Both the position numbers and the translations under genes were made by a program. A stretch of DNA of 64,000 bases, taken from the NCBI RefSeq assembly GCF_018143015.1, contig NC_054748.1, positions 14,250,967 to 14,314,966 of the forward strand, read 5' to 3'. Under the pieces are notes generated by a model. The model searched no databases, had not been told where the DNA came from, and worked only from the letters and a program-made list of their open reading frames with translations. Positions 22,380-33,626 of the stretch are shown here, piece by piece (the stretch's first letter is position 1; every line of letters starts with the position of its first letter). Source of the DNA: Lytechinus variegatus (taxonomy: Eukaryota; Echinodermata; Echinoidea; Temnopleuroida; Toxopneustidae).

Positions 22380-25300
22380 TACATGGCATGATAATTGAAC
22401 ATATTTGAGCACAAGTCTTCTAATAATCTTTGCATTCTAATAATTGAACAAGAGTACCAATCACCAAATACTCAGAAATTATTTCATAGTTGTGGCAAGA
22501 GCGAACAAAAACAAAGTCAATGAGTTGAAAGAAGGGGACATGCCCAACATGTTGAAATGTCAAATGGATAATAGAAAAGGAAGATTGTCATTTAATGTTA
22601 ATAAAAGTAATTATTAACAAGAGGCAGACATTTCCTTTTCAAGTATTGTGTAAACAAAATGTGGATTATTCAACTTGTAATCCATAGTAAAACTGACAAC
22701 AAAAAGTGGTGCAAGCATGCCTGGCATGATCAAGAGCAAGTAAACACAGATTATTTTTTTTTATATATAATTGGGTAATGCTAATGTTACAAAAATATAG
22801 AAGTCAAAATTGGCATTAATCGAGACTGAAGACATTGTAGTTCATGATTTGCATAACTCAGACGCTGTTTTATGATCTTGCAAGATACTGAAACATGTGA
22901 GGGATATAACATGCATGGCATGATAAATTAACGTAATCAAACAGGTCCTTTATGTATTCTGAGAAAAAATCAGCAATACCAAATTCAGAGTAATTATTTT
23001 AAAGATGTGGCAAGAGTGAACAAAAAGTTAGGAGTTCACCATGGACCCATCCACGCAGGATCATCCATTGCTCGGGGGGGGGGGGGGGGGGGGGGGGGGC
23101 GCTGAGACAATGCTAAGCAAAAACAGAAAAAATCCCCCGTGGATGGGACCATGGAGTTATAACAATTGAAGGAGAGGTCATGCCCTGCATGTTCAAACAA
23201 CAAATGGATAATATTAAAGGAATATTGCCATTGGTGAAACAGCCATTGGAAATTATCACAAAGTGCAGACATTACCATAATCAAGCATTTTTTAAAACAA
23301 GGTGTTGATTATTCAATTGGAAAACGATAGTATAATAGACGAATAATGAGGCAGCATGCTTGACATGGTCAAGAGCAAATAACAAAGATCTTTACTCATA
23401 AAATTGGGTAATGTTAATGTTACAAGAATAAAAGAGTAAGTCAAGCATGGCATTAATCGAATCTGAAGACATTTGTAGTAAATGATTTATCTTTGGCGAT
23501 CTTATATGATCTTGCAAGATACTAAACATGTGAGGAATGGCATGCGAGGCATGATAAGTGAACATAATTGTTTAAGCACCTTTTTGTATTCTGATAAACA
23601 ATCAGGAATACCAAACACCAAATTCTCAGTAATTATTTTATAGATGTGCATGGCAAGAGCTAACAAAAGGTAAGGACTTAACGAATTGAAAGAAGGGGTC
23701 ATGTCCGACATGTTCAAATACCAAATAGATAATATAAAAGGAAGATTGCCATTTGGTGAAGCAGCCATTGGAAGTTATCACAAAGGGCAGACAATTACCA
23801 TAATCAAGCATTTTTTTTAAACAAAGTGTTGATTATTCAATTGGAAATCGATAGTAACATAGACGAATAATGAGGCAGCATGCTTGACATGGTCAAAGCT
23901 AATAGCACAGATCTTTACTCATAAAATTGGGTAATGTTAATGTTACAAGAATAAAAGAGTAAGTCAAGCATGGCATTAATCGAAACTGAAGACATTTATA
24001 GTAAATGATTTGTTTATCTTTGGCGATCTTATATGATCTTGCAAGATACTAAACATGGGAGGAATGGCATGCGAGGCATGATAAGTGAACATAATTGTTT
24101 AAGCACCTTTTTGTATTCTGATAAACAATCAGGAATACCAAACACCAAATTCTCAGTAATTATTTTATAGATGTGCATGGCAAGAGCTAACAAAAGGTAA
24201 GGACTTAACGAATTGAAAGAAGGGGTCATGTCCGACATGTTCAAATACCAAATAGATAATATAAAAGGAAGATTGCCATTTGGTGAAGCAGCCATTGGAA
24301 GTTATCACAAAGGGCAGACAATTACCATAATCAAGTATTTTTTTTAAACAAAGTGTTGATTATTCAATTGGAAATCGATAGTAACATAGACGAATAATGA
24401 GGCAGCATGCTTGACATGGTCAAAGCTAAGAGCACAGATCTTTACTCATAAAATTGGGTAATGTTAATGTTACAAGAATAAAAGAGTAAGTCAAGCATGG
24501 CATTAATCGAAACTGAAGACATTTATAGTAAATGATTTGCGTATCTTTGGCGCTCTTTTATGATGTTGTAAGATACTGAAACATGTGAGGAATGGCATGC
24601 GTGGCATGATAAGTGAACATAATTGTTTAAGCACCTTTTTGTATTCTGATAAACAATCAGGAATACCAAACACCAAATTCTCAGTAATTATTTTATAGAT
24701 GTGCATGGCAAGAGCTAACAAAAAGTTAGGACTTAACGAATTGAAAGAAGGGGTCATGTCAACATGTTCAAACACCAAATGGATAATATAAAAGGAAGAT
24801 TGCCATTTGGTGAAGCCAGCCATTGGAAGTTATTACAAAGGGCAGACATTATATAATCAAGCATTTTTTTTTAAACAAAGTGTTAATTATTCAATTGGAA
24901 ATCGATAGTAAAATAGAAGAATAATGAGGCAGCATGCTTGACATGGTCAAGAGCTAATGACACAGATCTTCTCTCAAACAATTGGGTATTGTTAAAGTTA
25001 CAATAAAGAAGTCAAGTATGACATTAATCGAAACTGAAGACATTTGTAATTAATGATTTGCATATCTTTGGCGCTCTTATATGATCTTGCAAGATACTAA
25101 AATATGTGAGGGATATGGCATGCGAGGCATGATAAGTGAATATAATTATTAAGCACAAGTCCTTTTTGTATTCTGACAATCAGGAATACCAAACACCAAA
25201 TTCTCAGTAATTATTTTATAGGTGCGGCGAGAGCGAACAAAAGGTTGGCAGTGAACGAATTGAAAGAAGGATCATGCCCAAATGTTTAAACACAAATAGA

Positions 25301-25600
25301 TAATTGAAAAAATGCCATTCTGGTAAAACCAGTCATTAGAAGCCAATATCAAAAAAAGGGTGGACATTACGATAGAATAAAACAAGATGTCGATTATTCA
25401 ACTGAGATCTATAGTAGAACAGACAAATAGTGATGCGAGCATGGCCACGGGCTCACAACTAAACACAGATATTTACTTATTCTCTAATTAGGTAATGTAG
25501 TTATTGCAAGGGCGAACAAGGAATGTTAAATAATGATGCAAGCATGCTTGGCATGATAAAGAGCTACTGAACACAGGACTTAAACTAATTTTTAAAATTG
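22380..25600. repeat. Satellite array, ~527-bp monomer, about six copies
   Basis: The landmark CAAATTCTCAGTAATTATTT or a variant recurs at about 22467, 22980, 23620, 24149, 24676 and 25197. The central monomers are 527 bp apart and nearly identical, while outer ones are diverged, as expected from unequal exchange. The 23039 interval is longer by about 120 bp because of a small foldback insertion. Monomers contain CATG-rich words such as AGCATGCTTGACATGGTCA. Repeated 88-106-codon minus-strand frames arise from the monomer and have no protein character. Confidence 0.92.
23039..23154. mobile_element. Small foldback MITE inside a satellite monomer
   Basis: Ends CCATGGACCCATCCACG and CGTGGATGGGACCATGG are near-perfect inverted repeats around a 22-base G run and A-rich loop. 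Neighbouring monomers lack it. Target duplication is unclear (GGAGTT or AGTT at the edges). Confidence 0.75.
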
Positions 25601-25904
25601 GGTAAAAATTGGTATTGCATATGAAGGTGAGGGAAAAAAAAAAAGAATTAAGAATTAACGAAACAAAAACAGTGATTTCAAATTACTAAAGGCGCTGTCA
25701 CACCCTGGCGTCCCAGACAGCGCATGTCCGACGCATGAGGAACCTGGCGAACACGCCGGCGCACGTCGAACACGCCACGGGCAAGTTTCGCACACGTTGA
25801 GAGCACGCCAAAACACGCCGGCACACGCCGTCACGCGGCGAGGTCGCCGAAAAACCCCGTGCAAGCACAAAATCCCTCGACGCACGCCAACGCATGGCTC
25901 ACAC

Positions 25905-25913
25905 GTCCCGCAT
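25905..25913 (+). repeat. Left 9-bp target duplication of MULE-like element
   Basis: GTCCCGCAT here matches GTACCGCAT at 27287-27295 with one difference. Confidence 0.75.
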
Positions 25914-27286
25914 GCGCGTTTCCGTTTTACACCCTGGCGAAGGCATTTTCCGGAAAAGTAGCCAAAAAGCGACTAGTGAAGAGTCTACGTCTACGTTGTA
26001 ATATCAGCAGGGCGCGCGATCCAAAGTCCGCACCGAAGTTATCCGCAGAACATACCGTACTTGCAGATGCAGCTGAGCTTATATACTTTCCAGGTTCAAT
26101 ACGAATGTTTGCCTTGATCATTTGCCTTGCCGATTTGCTGATGTCTGTCTTTCTCTCTATCTGTCTATATATCTATCTTTCAAATTCTATCTCTATCTAT
26201 CATATGTAACTGCAGTATCTATCTAATAATCTTCTCTGTCTCTCTCATTCTTTATCTAACATCTATCTATCTCAAATTCTCTATCTCTCTCTATCTATCC
26301 ATCCATCTGTCTGTCTTTCTCAATTTCTCTCTCTCTACCTACCTATGTAACTACAGTATGTATCTGTTAATATGTCGCTCTTCTCTCTCATTCTTGATCT
26401 ATCTGACATCTATCTATCTCTCAAATTCTATCTCTATCTATCTATCTATGTACTGCAGTATCTATCTATCTAATAATCTTCTCTGTCTCTCTCATTCTTT
26501 ATCTAACATCTATCTATCTCAAATTCTCTATCTCTCTATCCATCTATCTATCCATCTGTCTGTCTTTCTCTATTTCTCTCTATCTATTTATCTATTTTTT
26601 TACTATAGTATCTATCTATCTGTTAATAATCTCTGTCTCTCTCATTCTTTAATTATCTATTTAATATCTCTCTCTATCTATCTATCTATCTATCCATCTG
26701 TCTGTCTTTCTCTTATTCTCTCTATCTATTTATCTATCTATTTTTTTCACTTATCTATCTGTTAATTTGTTAATATTCTTTGTCTCTCTCCCTCTTTATC
26801 TATCTAACATCTATCTATCTCTCCTCTATCTATCCATCTGTCTGTCTTTCTCTATTTCTCTCTATCTATCTATATATCTATCTGTCTATCTGTTAATTTG
26901 TCTATCTTCTCTGTCTCTCTCATTCTTTATCTATCTAACATCTATCTGTCTCTCAATTTCTCTATCTTTCTCCTTCTCTAGCATCTGTCTGTCTTTTTTT
27001 CTCTCTTTATCTTTGTCCGTCCATATTTCTATCTACATCTCTCTCTCTCTTTCTATCTATCTATCCTCTCTCTCTTTCTCTCTCTCCCCCTCTCCCTCTA
27101 TATATCGACCTCTCTGTTTCTCCCCCCTCTCTCTTTATCTATCCATCCATCTCTCCCTCTCTCCCTCTCCATCCACCTCTCTCTCTCTATTTCTATCGAC
27201 CAGCGACGTGTGTAGACTCTTCACTAGTCGCTTTTTGGCTACTTTTCCGGAAAATGCCTTCGCCAGGGTGTAAAACGGAAAGGCGC
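25914..27286 (+). mobile_element. MULE-like TIR element filled with a tetranucleotide microsatellite
   Basis: TIRs of about 70 bp begin GCGCGTTTCCGTTTTACACC and end in its complement, continuing through CTGGCGAAGGCATTTTCC and AAAAAGCGACTAGTGAAGAG. A 9-bp target duplication flanks it. After the left TIR there is about 150 bp of unique sequence (ending TTTGCTGATGTCTGTC), then about 1.05 kb of CTAT/CTGT/CTCT repeats. The same element lies inverted at 53308-54940 with its own exact 9-bp duplication. Nine-base duplications and long TIRs suggest the Mutator superfamily; no transposase is present. Confidence 0.88.
26135..27195 (+). repeat. CTAT-type microsatellite, ~1 kb
   Basis: Interrupted (CTAT)n with CTGT, CTCT and ATCC variants, organised in a higher-order period of roughly 100-150 bp (blocks like TCTTCTCTGTCTCTCTCATT recur). 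Open frames of 135-168 codons rich in Leu, Ser, Ile and Tyr are simply translated microsatellite. Confidence 0.95.
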
Positions 27287-27576
27287 GTACCGCATACGCG
27301 GGTCATAAGTTGTAGGCAAGCCACGCGATCGCCGATACACGCCGACACGCGCCACCCGCAAGTCACTCACAAGCCGATGCACGTCGAGACAACGTCCAGC
27401 GCACCCCAAAACCTAATTCCAACCCATAACGCGCCTTGAACGCATGTGCAACCCAACTCCAACGCACATTGACGCATGAAGACGTGCTCGGACGACCACA
27501 AAACAATGCTGAACGTGTCTACAACTTACAGGTACCGCGCGCGGCAGCGTATCGCTGACGAACACGTGTCATAGCC

Positions 27577-27586
27577 TATAAAAAGG
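27577..27586 (+). promoter_or_regulatory. TATA box of a decayed transposon gene
   Basis: TATAAAAAGG lies about 70 bp upstream of an ATG in good Kozak context (CACCGCCATGC, ATG at 27646). The arrangement looks like a core promoter of the parental element's gene, preserved after internal deletion. Confidence 0.5.
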
Positions 27587-27645
27587 CTGCCCTCGACTAT
27601 TCAAATCATAACCGCACGATACATCACCGTATCAACACCACCGCC

Positions 27646-27696
27646 ATGCCGAAGAAAACTCCTGTGAACCCCACCTTTGTATACCAATTCCTATAA
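27646..27696 (+). pseudogene. Orphan start of a transposon gene, 16 codons
   Basis: Reads MPKKTPVNPTFVYQFL and then TAA. The basic N-terminus, strong start context and TATA box upstream suggest the first residues of a transposon-encoded protein whose body has been lost from this non-autonomous copy. It is too short for family assignment, and it may be chance. Confidence 0.35.
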
Positions 27697-28459
27697 ACGT
27701 TGTCAATACGCCATTATACGGTAGCTGTAAGTTACAAACACGCTCAGCAAGCCTTGCTGCCATCCGGAGCACGCCCCCACACGTCAACACACGCTGGAGC
27801 CAAGCTACACACACGTTCAAAGCACGTTACTCATAGGTTAGAAGTAAGTTCCAGGGCACGCTGGACACCATCTCGACGCACATCGACCCATGAGCAACTC
27901 ACGAGCAACGCGCGCCAACGTGTACCAACGATCGCGCAACTTGCCCACAACCCATGGCCCGCGTACATGGCGTATGCGGGACGCACGAGCCATACGCTGG
28001 CACACGTCGAAAAACCCCGTGCCCGCACAAAATCCTTCGACGACCCCGCCGCACGACGACGCACACCAGCGTGCCCCAGCGCACTCTCAACGCATGCAAA
28101 ACCCACCCGCAACGCACTCGACGCACGCCAGCGCACTCGCCAAACCCCTCACACGTCGGGCACACGCTGTCCAAAACGCCAAGGTGTGACAGCGCCTTAC
28201 GTTAGGCTATCGTAGGGCATAAGTTGTGTACGCCAGCAATACGCTAAGCATTCGTTGGAATACGTTACTTATAAGTTAACGAAGCGTTCGATATAAGTTA
28301 CTAATACGTTATGTGTACGTCCAACTCGTTATGAATACGCTAAGTATACGCCCAGAGTTGAAAAAAACAACAAAGTTCAGCGTATGCCGACGTTTTAGAG
28401 AAATTTTGATACGTCGGGCATACGCTGTCTAAAACGCCAAGGTGTGACAGCGCCTTAAA

Positions 28460-29614
28460 AGGGCATGCATGATAGAATCAACTTTCAAGAGAAGGTGAAA
28501 AATATATGCAATGATACCAAGCTAGGTTTCGGCCACACGAAGAGGAACTTATGTAAATAACTAGAGTAGATCACTAGATATTACAGATAGATGAATAATA
28601 GATGCATGAAGATATTCATCCGTTTGAGGCAATGATATTTGAACGTTCAATAATATGATGCTAAATACTAAAATAAAAGAATGTAAGCATGGTGTGAACA
28701 AATTCATTATGTTAATTAGGACAAAATAATAAGGTAGCAATATCAAATTTGTGATACCAGGCAGGATATGATTAGCATAGCGAGAAATGGTCAATAAAAG
28801 GGTGTTGAAATAAGATAAGAATTAAAAAGAAAATAAAATAATAAAAACTTAATCAAGCATTGTAATGAGTAATAACAGTTACAAATAACGTTACCATTTA
28901 GATAATGATATTGGTGGAAAAAATAAATAAAATGAAATAAAAAGGGCATACATGACATGACAGAGGAACATACATGAATTTGTCAATGTTGCTTACCTCT
29001 AAATGTACATGTACCAGTCCCATAACTTACTATGGCTATTAGAGCTATGCACAAAATCTAATCTAAATGTAAAAGGGAAAATGAAATAAGTGTTCATGGA
29101 GATAATTAACAAAATATAAAAAAAAAAAAAAAAAAAAAAACAATAAAAATGGCACTAATTACCTACTGAAAAGGGTCAAACAATTTAGGATCCAGTAATA
29201 ATGAGAAAATGCTGTTGCATTCACTAGCTACTCAGAATAATGCATGCTTGTATGAAAGTGTACAAAAGCCAGCACATTATTACCTATCCATTTGAGGAAT
29301 TATTGTAAATTTGTATATAAAAAAGATAATGCAAAACTAATAAAGAGAATAATGTATGCATGGTATAAGGTGCTTCATAATGTCCGTTTAGACAAAAGAT
29401 TAAGGTACCAATATATAATTTGTGATGCCGAACAGGATATAATTAGCGATGCAAATAATGGTGAAGAAAAGGGTGTTGTAATGAAAATAAAGATTAAAAC
29501 AAAATAAATAGCCATGCATTGTAATAGTAATAATAATAATAATAATTAATAAGCAGTTGCTGTACCATTAAACAACATTACCATTTGGATGATATTGGTG
29601 GAAGAAAAAAAAAT

Positions 29615-29646
<32 letters not shown>

Positions 29647-30081
29647 CTGATGAAATAAAGGAAGTATGCATGACATGGCCAGAGGAACATACTAGTACAT
29701 TAAATCATCAATATTACTTACATGTAGCTGTAAAGTATCAGTCTACATAACCTACTATGGCTTTCTGGACTAAGCACAAAATCTTATCTAAAAATAAGAG
29801 GGGAAATGCAATTATATATTCATTAAAGCAGACATAAAATTCCAATGAATTGCAAAACGAAAAAACATTAATTATTGGAAAGGGTCAAACAATCTAGAAT
29901 CCAGTAAGAATAAAGAAAAGCAGTTGTATTGACTAGCGAAACATGTACTGAAATCATAGCAGTAGAGGTTTTACAATTTACCAGTCAACATAACCTGCTA
30001 TAGCTTTCAGAGCAATGCCTAATGGGGAAATAATGTGTTTATTTCAGAAAATAAAATTCCAGCAATTATGCATGAAAAATG

Positions 30082-30113
<32 letters not shown>

Positions 30114-32292
30114 CAATCATTACTGGAAAGAGCCAAACAATCTAGGATCCTGTAATAATGAGAGGAAATGCAGTTGTATTGACTGTTTTATACATGTAGG
30201 TAAACATGTATAGTAATCATGACAACATAAAATTTTAGAATTTGTTTCAATTTCGGCTGACATGATTACTCAAGTTTTAAATCATAATGAGGGGGTCATT
30301 ATTCTCATCTTAATGGATGAAAAATGGGACAAGTTTAATTTCATTATTGGAATAGCTCCATCATAAAACCTGTCCAATTGGTTATCAAGTCAAAATCAAT
30401 AGCGATAGCAAAGTTTTCTCTCATTTTGATGAAGAAAAACTAAAAAAATAATTGTATTTCATATGATTAGCATAGCAAATAATGGTGAATAAAAGGGTGT
30501 TGTAATAAATTAAAAATAAGGATTAAAACAAATTAAATAGCCATGCATTGTAATAACAGTTACTGTACCATTAAACAACATCACCATTTGGATGATATTG
30601 AAGAGAAAATAGATAAATAAATATGATGAAATAAAGGAAGCATGCATGACATGACCAGAGGAACATACATTAAATAGTCAATATTACTTACATGTAACTG
30701 TAAACTACCAGTCTACATAACCTACTATGGCTTTCTGGACTAAGCACAAAATCTTTATCTAAATATAAAAGGGGAAATGCAATAATGTATTCATTAAAGA
30801 CATAAAATTCCAATAATTTGTAAAATGAAATGACATTAATTATTGGAGAGGGTCAAACGAAACTAGAATTCAGTAAAAATAAAGAAATGCAGTTGTATTG
30901 ACAAGCTAAACATGTACTATAATCATAGCAATAGAGGTTATTGTTTCAATATATCAGTCAACATAACCTACTATGACTTTCAGTGCTATGCCCAATAAGT
31001 ATAGTCAAATTGTAAAAGGGAAATAATGTATTCATTTCAGAAAACATAAAATTCCAATTGTTATGCATGAAAAAAAAAAAAAAATGACATTAATTATTAC
31101 TGGAAAGGGTCAAACAGTATAGGATCCAGTAATAATGAGAGAAAATGCAGTTGTATTGACTGTATTACATAGTCGTAGTAATCATGACAATATAAATTGT
31201 TTGAATTTGTTTCAATTTTGGCTTACATGATTACATCAAGTTTCAATTCATAATGAAGAGGTCATTATACTCATCTTAATGGATGAAAAAAAAGGACAAG
31301 TAATTTCATTATTAGAATAGGTCCATCATAAAACCTGTCCAATCAGTGTACCAGTCAAAATCGTATCCATGATCGGCTGAATAGTGATAGCATAGTTTTC
31401 TCTCATTTTGATGAAGAAAAAATAGAACAATAATTGTATGTCATTTTGCTTCGATTTGCTTCATTTCATTCTGGTTTGATTCACTTCAATAATTTGTGAT
31501 GCCAACAAGGAAATGATTAGCATAGCAAATAGTGGTGAAAAAAGGTGTCGTAAATAAAAAATAAGGATTAAGACAAGATAGTCATGCATTGTAATGATAA
31601 ACGACAGTTACTGTACCATTAAATAACATTACCATTTGGATGATATTGGTGAAAAAAATAAAATTGAAATAAAGGAAGCATGCATGACATGACTAGAGGA
31701 ACATACATTCAATAGTCAATATTACTTACATGTAGCTGTAAAGTACCAGTCTACGTAACCTACTATGGCTTTCTGGACTAAGCACAAAATCTAATCTAAA
31801 TATAAAGGGGAAATGCAATAATGTATTCATTGATGACATAAAATTACCAACAATTTGTAAAATGAAATGACATTAATTATTGGAAAGGGTCAAACAATCT
31901 AGAATCCAGTAAAAAAAAGAAATGCAGTTATTGATTAGCTAAACATGTACTATAATCATAGCAATAGAGGTTATTGTTTCAATTTACCAGTCAACAAAAC
32001 CTATGATGATTCAGGGCTATGCCCAAAAGTCTAGTCAAATTGTAAAATGGAAATAATGTAGGCCTATTCTTTTAAGAAAACATAAAATTCAAATTATTAT
32101 GCATGAAAAATGAAAATGACATCAATTATTACTTGAAAGGGTTGTGCAATCTAGGATCCAACAATCTAGGATCCAGTAATAATGAGAGAAAATGCAGTTG
32201 TATTAACTGTATTACATAGACATACATGTAGTAATCATGACAATATAAATCGTTTAAATTTGTTTTAATTTTGGCTTACATAATTACTCAAG
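28460..32292. repeat. Satellite-like array, ~0.7-1.05-kb units
   Basis: The landmark GATGATATTGG recurs at about 28905, 29588, 30590 and 31640, and GACATGACCAGAGGAACATA or variants at about 28960, 29670, 30650 and 31690, all in the same order. Units differ by internal insertions and poly-A stretches (29120, 30080, 31070). The final unit runs into the LINE ORF1 repeat at 32293 without a break in homology (TTTCAATTCATAATGAAG), so this DNA appears to be the natural downstream neighbour of that ORF1 on the minus strand. Confidence 0.82.
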
Positions 32293-33626
32293 TTTCAATT
32301 CATAATGAAGGGGGTCATTTTAATGGATGAAAATGGGATAATTAATTATTTAGCAATTATCCAAATGGGGATAGAACATGATGGGGTATATAATACCTGT
32401 ATCGAAGATGGATCAGGCCTACTCCATTCGTCCTTGCAAAGTTATGGGGATTGAATGTGACTCGGTCTCCAATGATATTCATAATTACCATAGTCATGAT
32501 GTTGCATGTGATAAGTAAATCTACTCAGTCCAAGTTGACCACTGTGAAGAAGGTGCATTAGGGTTTTTAGTCTGTAGCAGTACTTTGGTTCCTTGAATCC
32601 TTATCCTGGTTTTCAATTGCTTGGTTCTGCGAATGTTATATGTAACTGATGCTAGATGACCACGCTCGCGTTTCATAGATGGGGGGTAGGTCAGTACGGA
32701 CGGTTACACGGTCGCCATCCCTACGGTTGCCGTCAGTAGCCCGGGGTTGCCTTGGCTGCTCGAAGGCGCGAAGAATTCGGTCCCGGTCGTATATCTATGC
32801 AAAACGGACTATGATGGGATCAGAAGCTTCAGGGGCCGGGATTCCGCTGGCTCCGTTGTGGGTCCTCTTCGTAGGTAGACGATGAGCATTGGTAATTTGA
32901 ATTTGGTCTGCCTCTTCAACGGGAATTTCCAGTAACTTGCCCAATGCAAAAGATGTGGTCTTGTAAATATCCTCATTGGTTTGTTTGGGGATGCCGTAGA
33001 ACAACAATTTTTTTTTGTTTTTTTGTGTGGTGTATTTCTAGGTTCAGTAGCTTGTCGTCGAAATCAGCTCTAACTTTGGCAATAAAACGTTCTATACCAG
33101 GTAGTAATATCCGCTTCTACGGTAGATATTCTCGCTGAAGTATCCGCTGAAGAAATTTCAAAGTCATGTACAGCGGAATTCACCATCCTGATGTCTGATT
33201 TAACAGCATTAAGATCCGAAATTACGTGATCCAATTTGATATCAAAATCACGCTGGAAATCCGTGAACATTTTCCGCATTTCAAGTAGCAAGTAGTCATC
33301 TTTATGGTCCTTAGGCGTGTAGGGGTCTGAAGCGGGAGAAGAAGTAGGAGGGTCAGCTTGATGGGCTGCCATGGCTCCGGGGGGTACGGCTGTAGGCAGG
33401 TTGGCCACGAGTTGGGGGGCTTGTTGGAAACAGTTACGGGAACTGGCGAAGGTGTTTTGGCACGTTGATTACCATGGCTAGAGTCCTTTTGGGTGGAAGG
33501 TTTTAACTCAAATTATAGTCACGACTATTCGAAGAATTCTGCATTTTGCAAACAAAATGTAGTATTATGTAGAATATATGTTCAAACTTGCAGTCAGAAT
33601 TAGAAGTCAAAAGGCATCTCTCCAAG
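32293..33626 (-). repeat. Tandem duplication unit 1 carrying a broken LINE ORF1
   Basis: A 1334-bp unit repeated directly at 33627-34948; both begin TTTCAATTCAT(A/C)ATGAAG and end GGCATCTCTCCAAG. The ORF1 in this copy is disrupted. Minus-strand parts at 33408-33070 and 33007-32795 lie in different frames, with a T-rich insertion near 33009-33022, and the reading frame start (MQNSSNSRD) is shifted out of register by extra bases near 33510. Confidence 0.88.
32795..33408 (-). pseudogene. Broken duplicate of the LINE ORF1
   Basis: Reverse-strand copy of the 337-aa ORF1 in unit 1. The part from 33408 retains MANLPTAVPPGAMAAHQADP through the coiled coil (DLNAVKSDIRMV). The part from 33007 retains MLFYGIPKQTNEDIYKTTSF through PDPIIVRFA. 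Insertions and frame changes separate them. Paralogy with 33854-34867 is unambiguous. Confidence 0.85.

Larger units (their letters stand above)
25690..28455. mobile_element. Harbinger-like TIR element (TAA target), with nested insertions
   Basis: Termini are AGGCGCTGTCACACCCTGGC and, inverted at the right, AAGGTGTGACAGCGCCT. TAA at 25687-25689 and at 28456-28458 gives a 3-bp TWA-type duplication as used by PIF/Harbinger elements. A second inward-facing right terminus at about 28180-28197 shows that the element contains part of another copy (28200-28455 is a more diverged tail). GC content is much higher than in surroundings, with many CACGCC/ACGCACG words. No transposase is seen, but a promoter-like start and a truncated small frame survive at 27577-27696. 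A microsatellite-filled element is nested at 25914-27286. Confidence 0.72.

Noticed and set aside
23502-24823. Three similar ~90-codon minus-strand frames
   Set aside because: They recur every 527 bp because they lie in satellite monomers; there is no start context, domain or codon pattern to support coding.
26358-27273. Open frames of 135 and 168 codons
   Set aside because: They are translations of a CTAT/CTCT microsatellite (Leu, Ser, Ile, Tyr only) inside a mobile element; no protein family features.
27700-28215. 171-codon frame and several overlapping frames on both strands
   Set aside because: The high GC and CACGCC-rich composition of the Harbinger-like element removes stops in all frames; no recognisable motif.
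22380-32292. CRISPR-like regular repeats
   Set aside because: Units are hundreds of bases long and contiguous with no short direct repeats separated by unique spacers; eukaryotic satellites.
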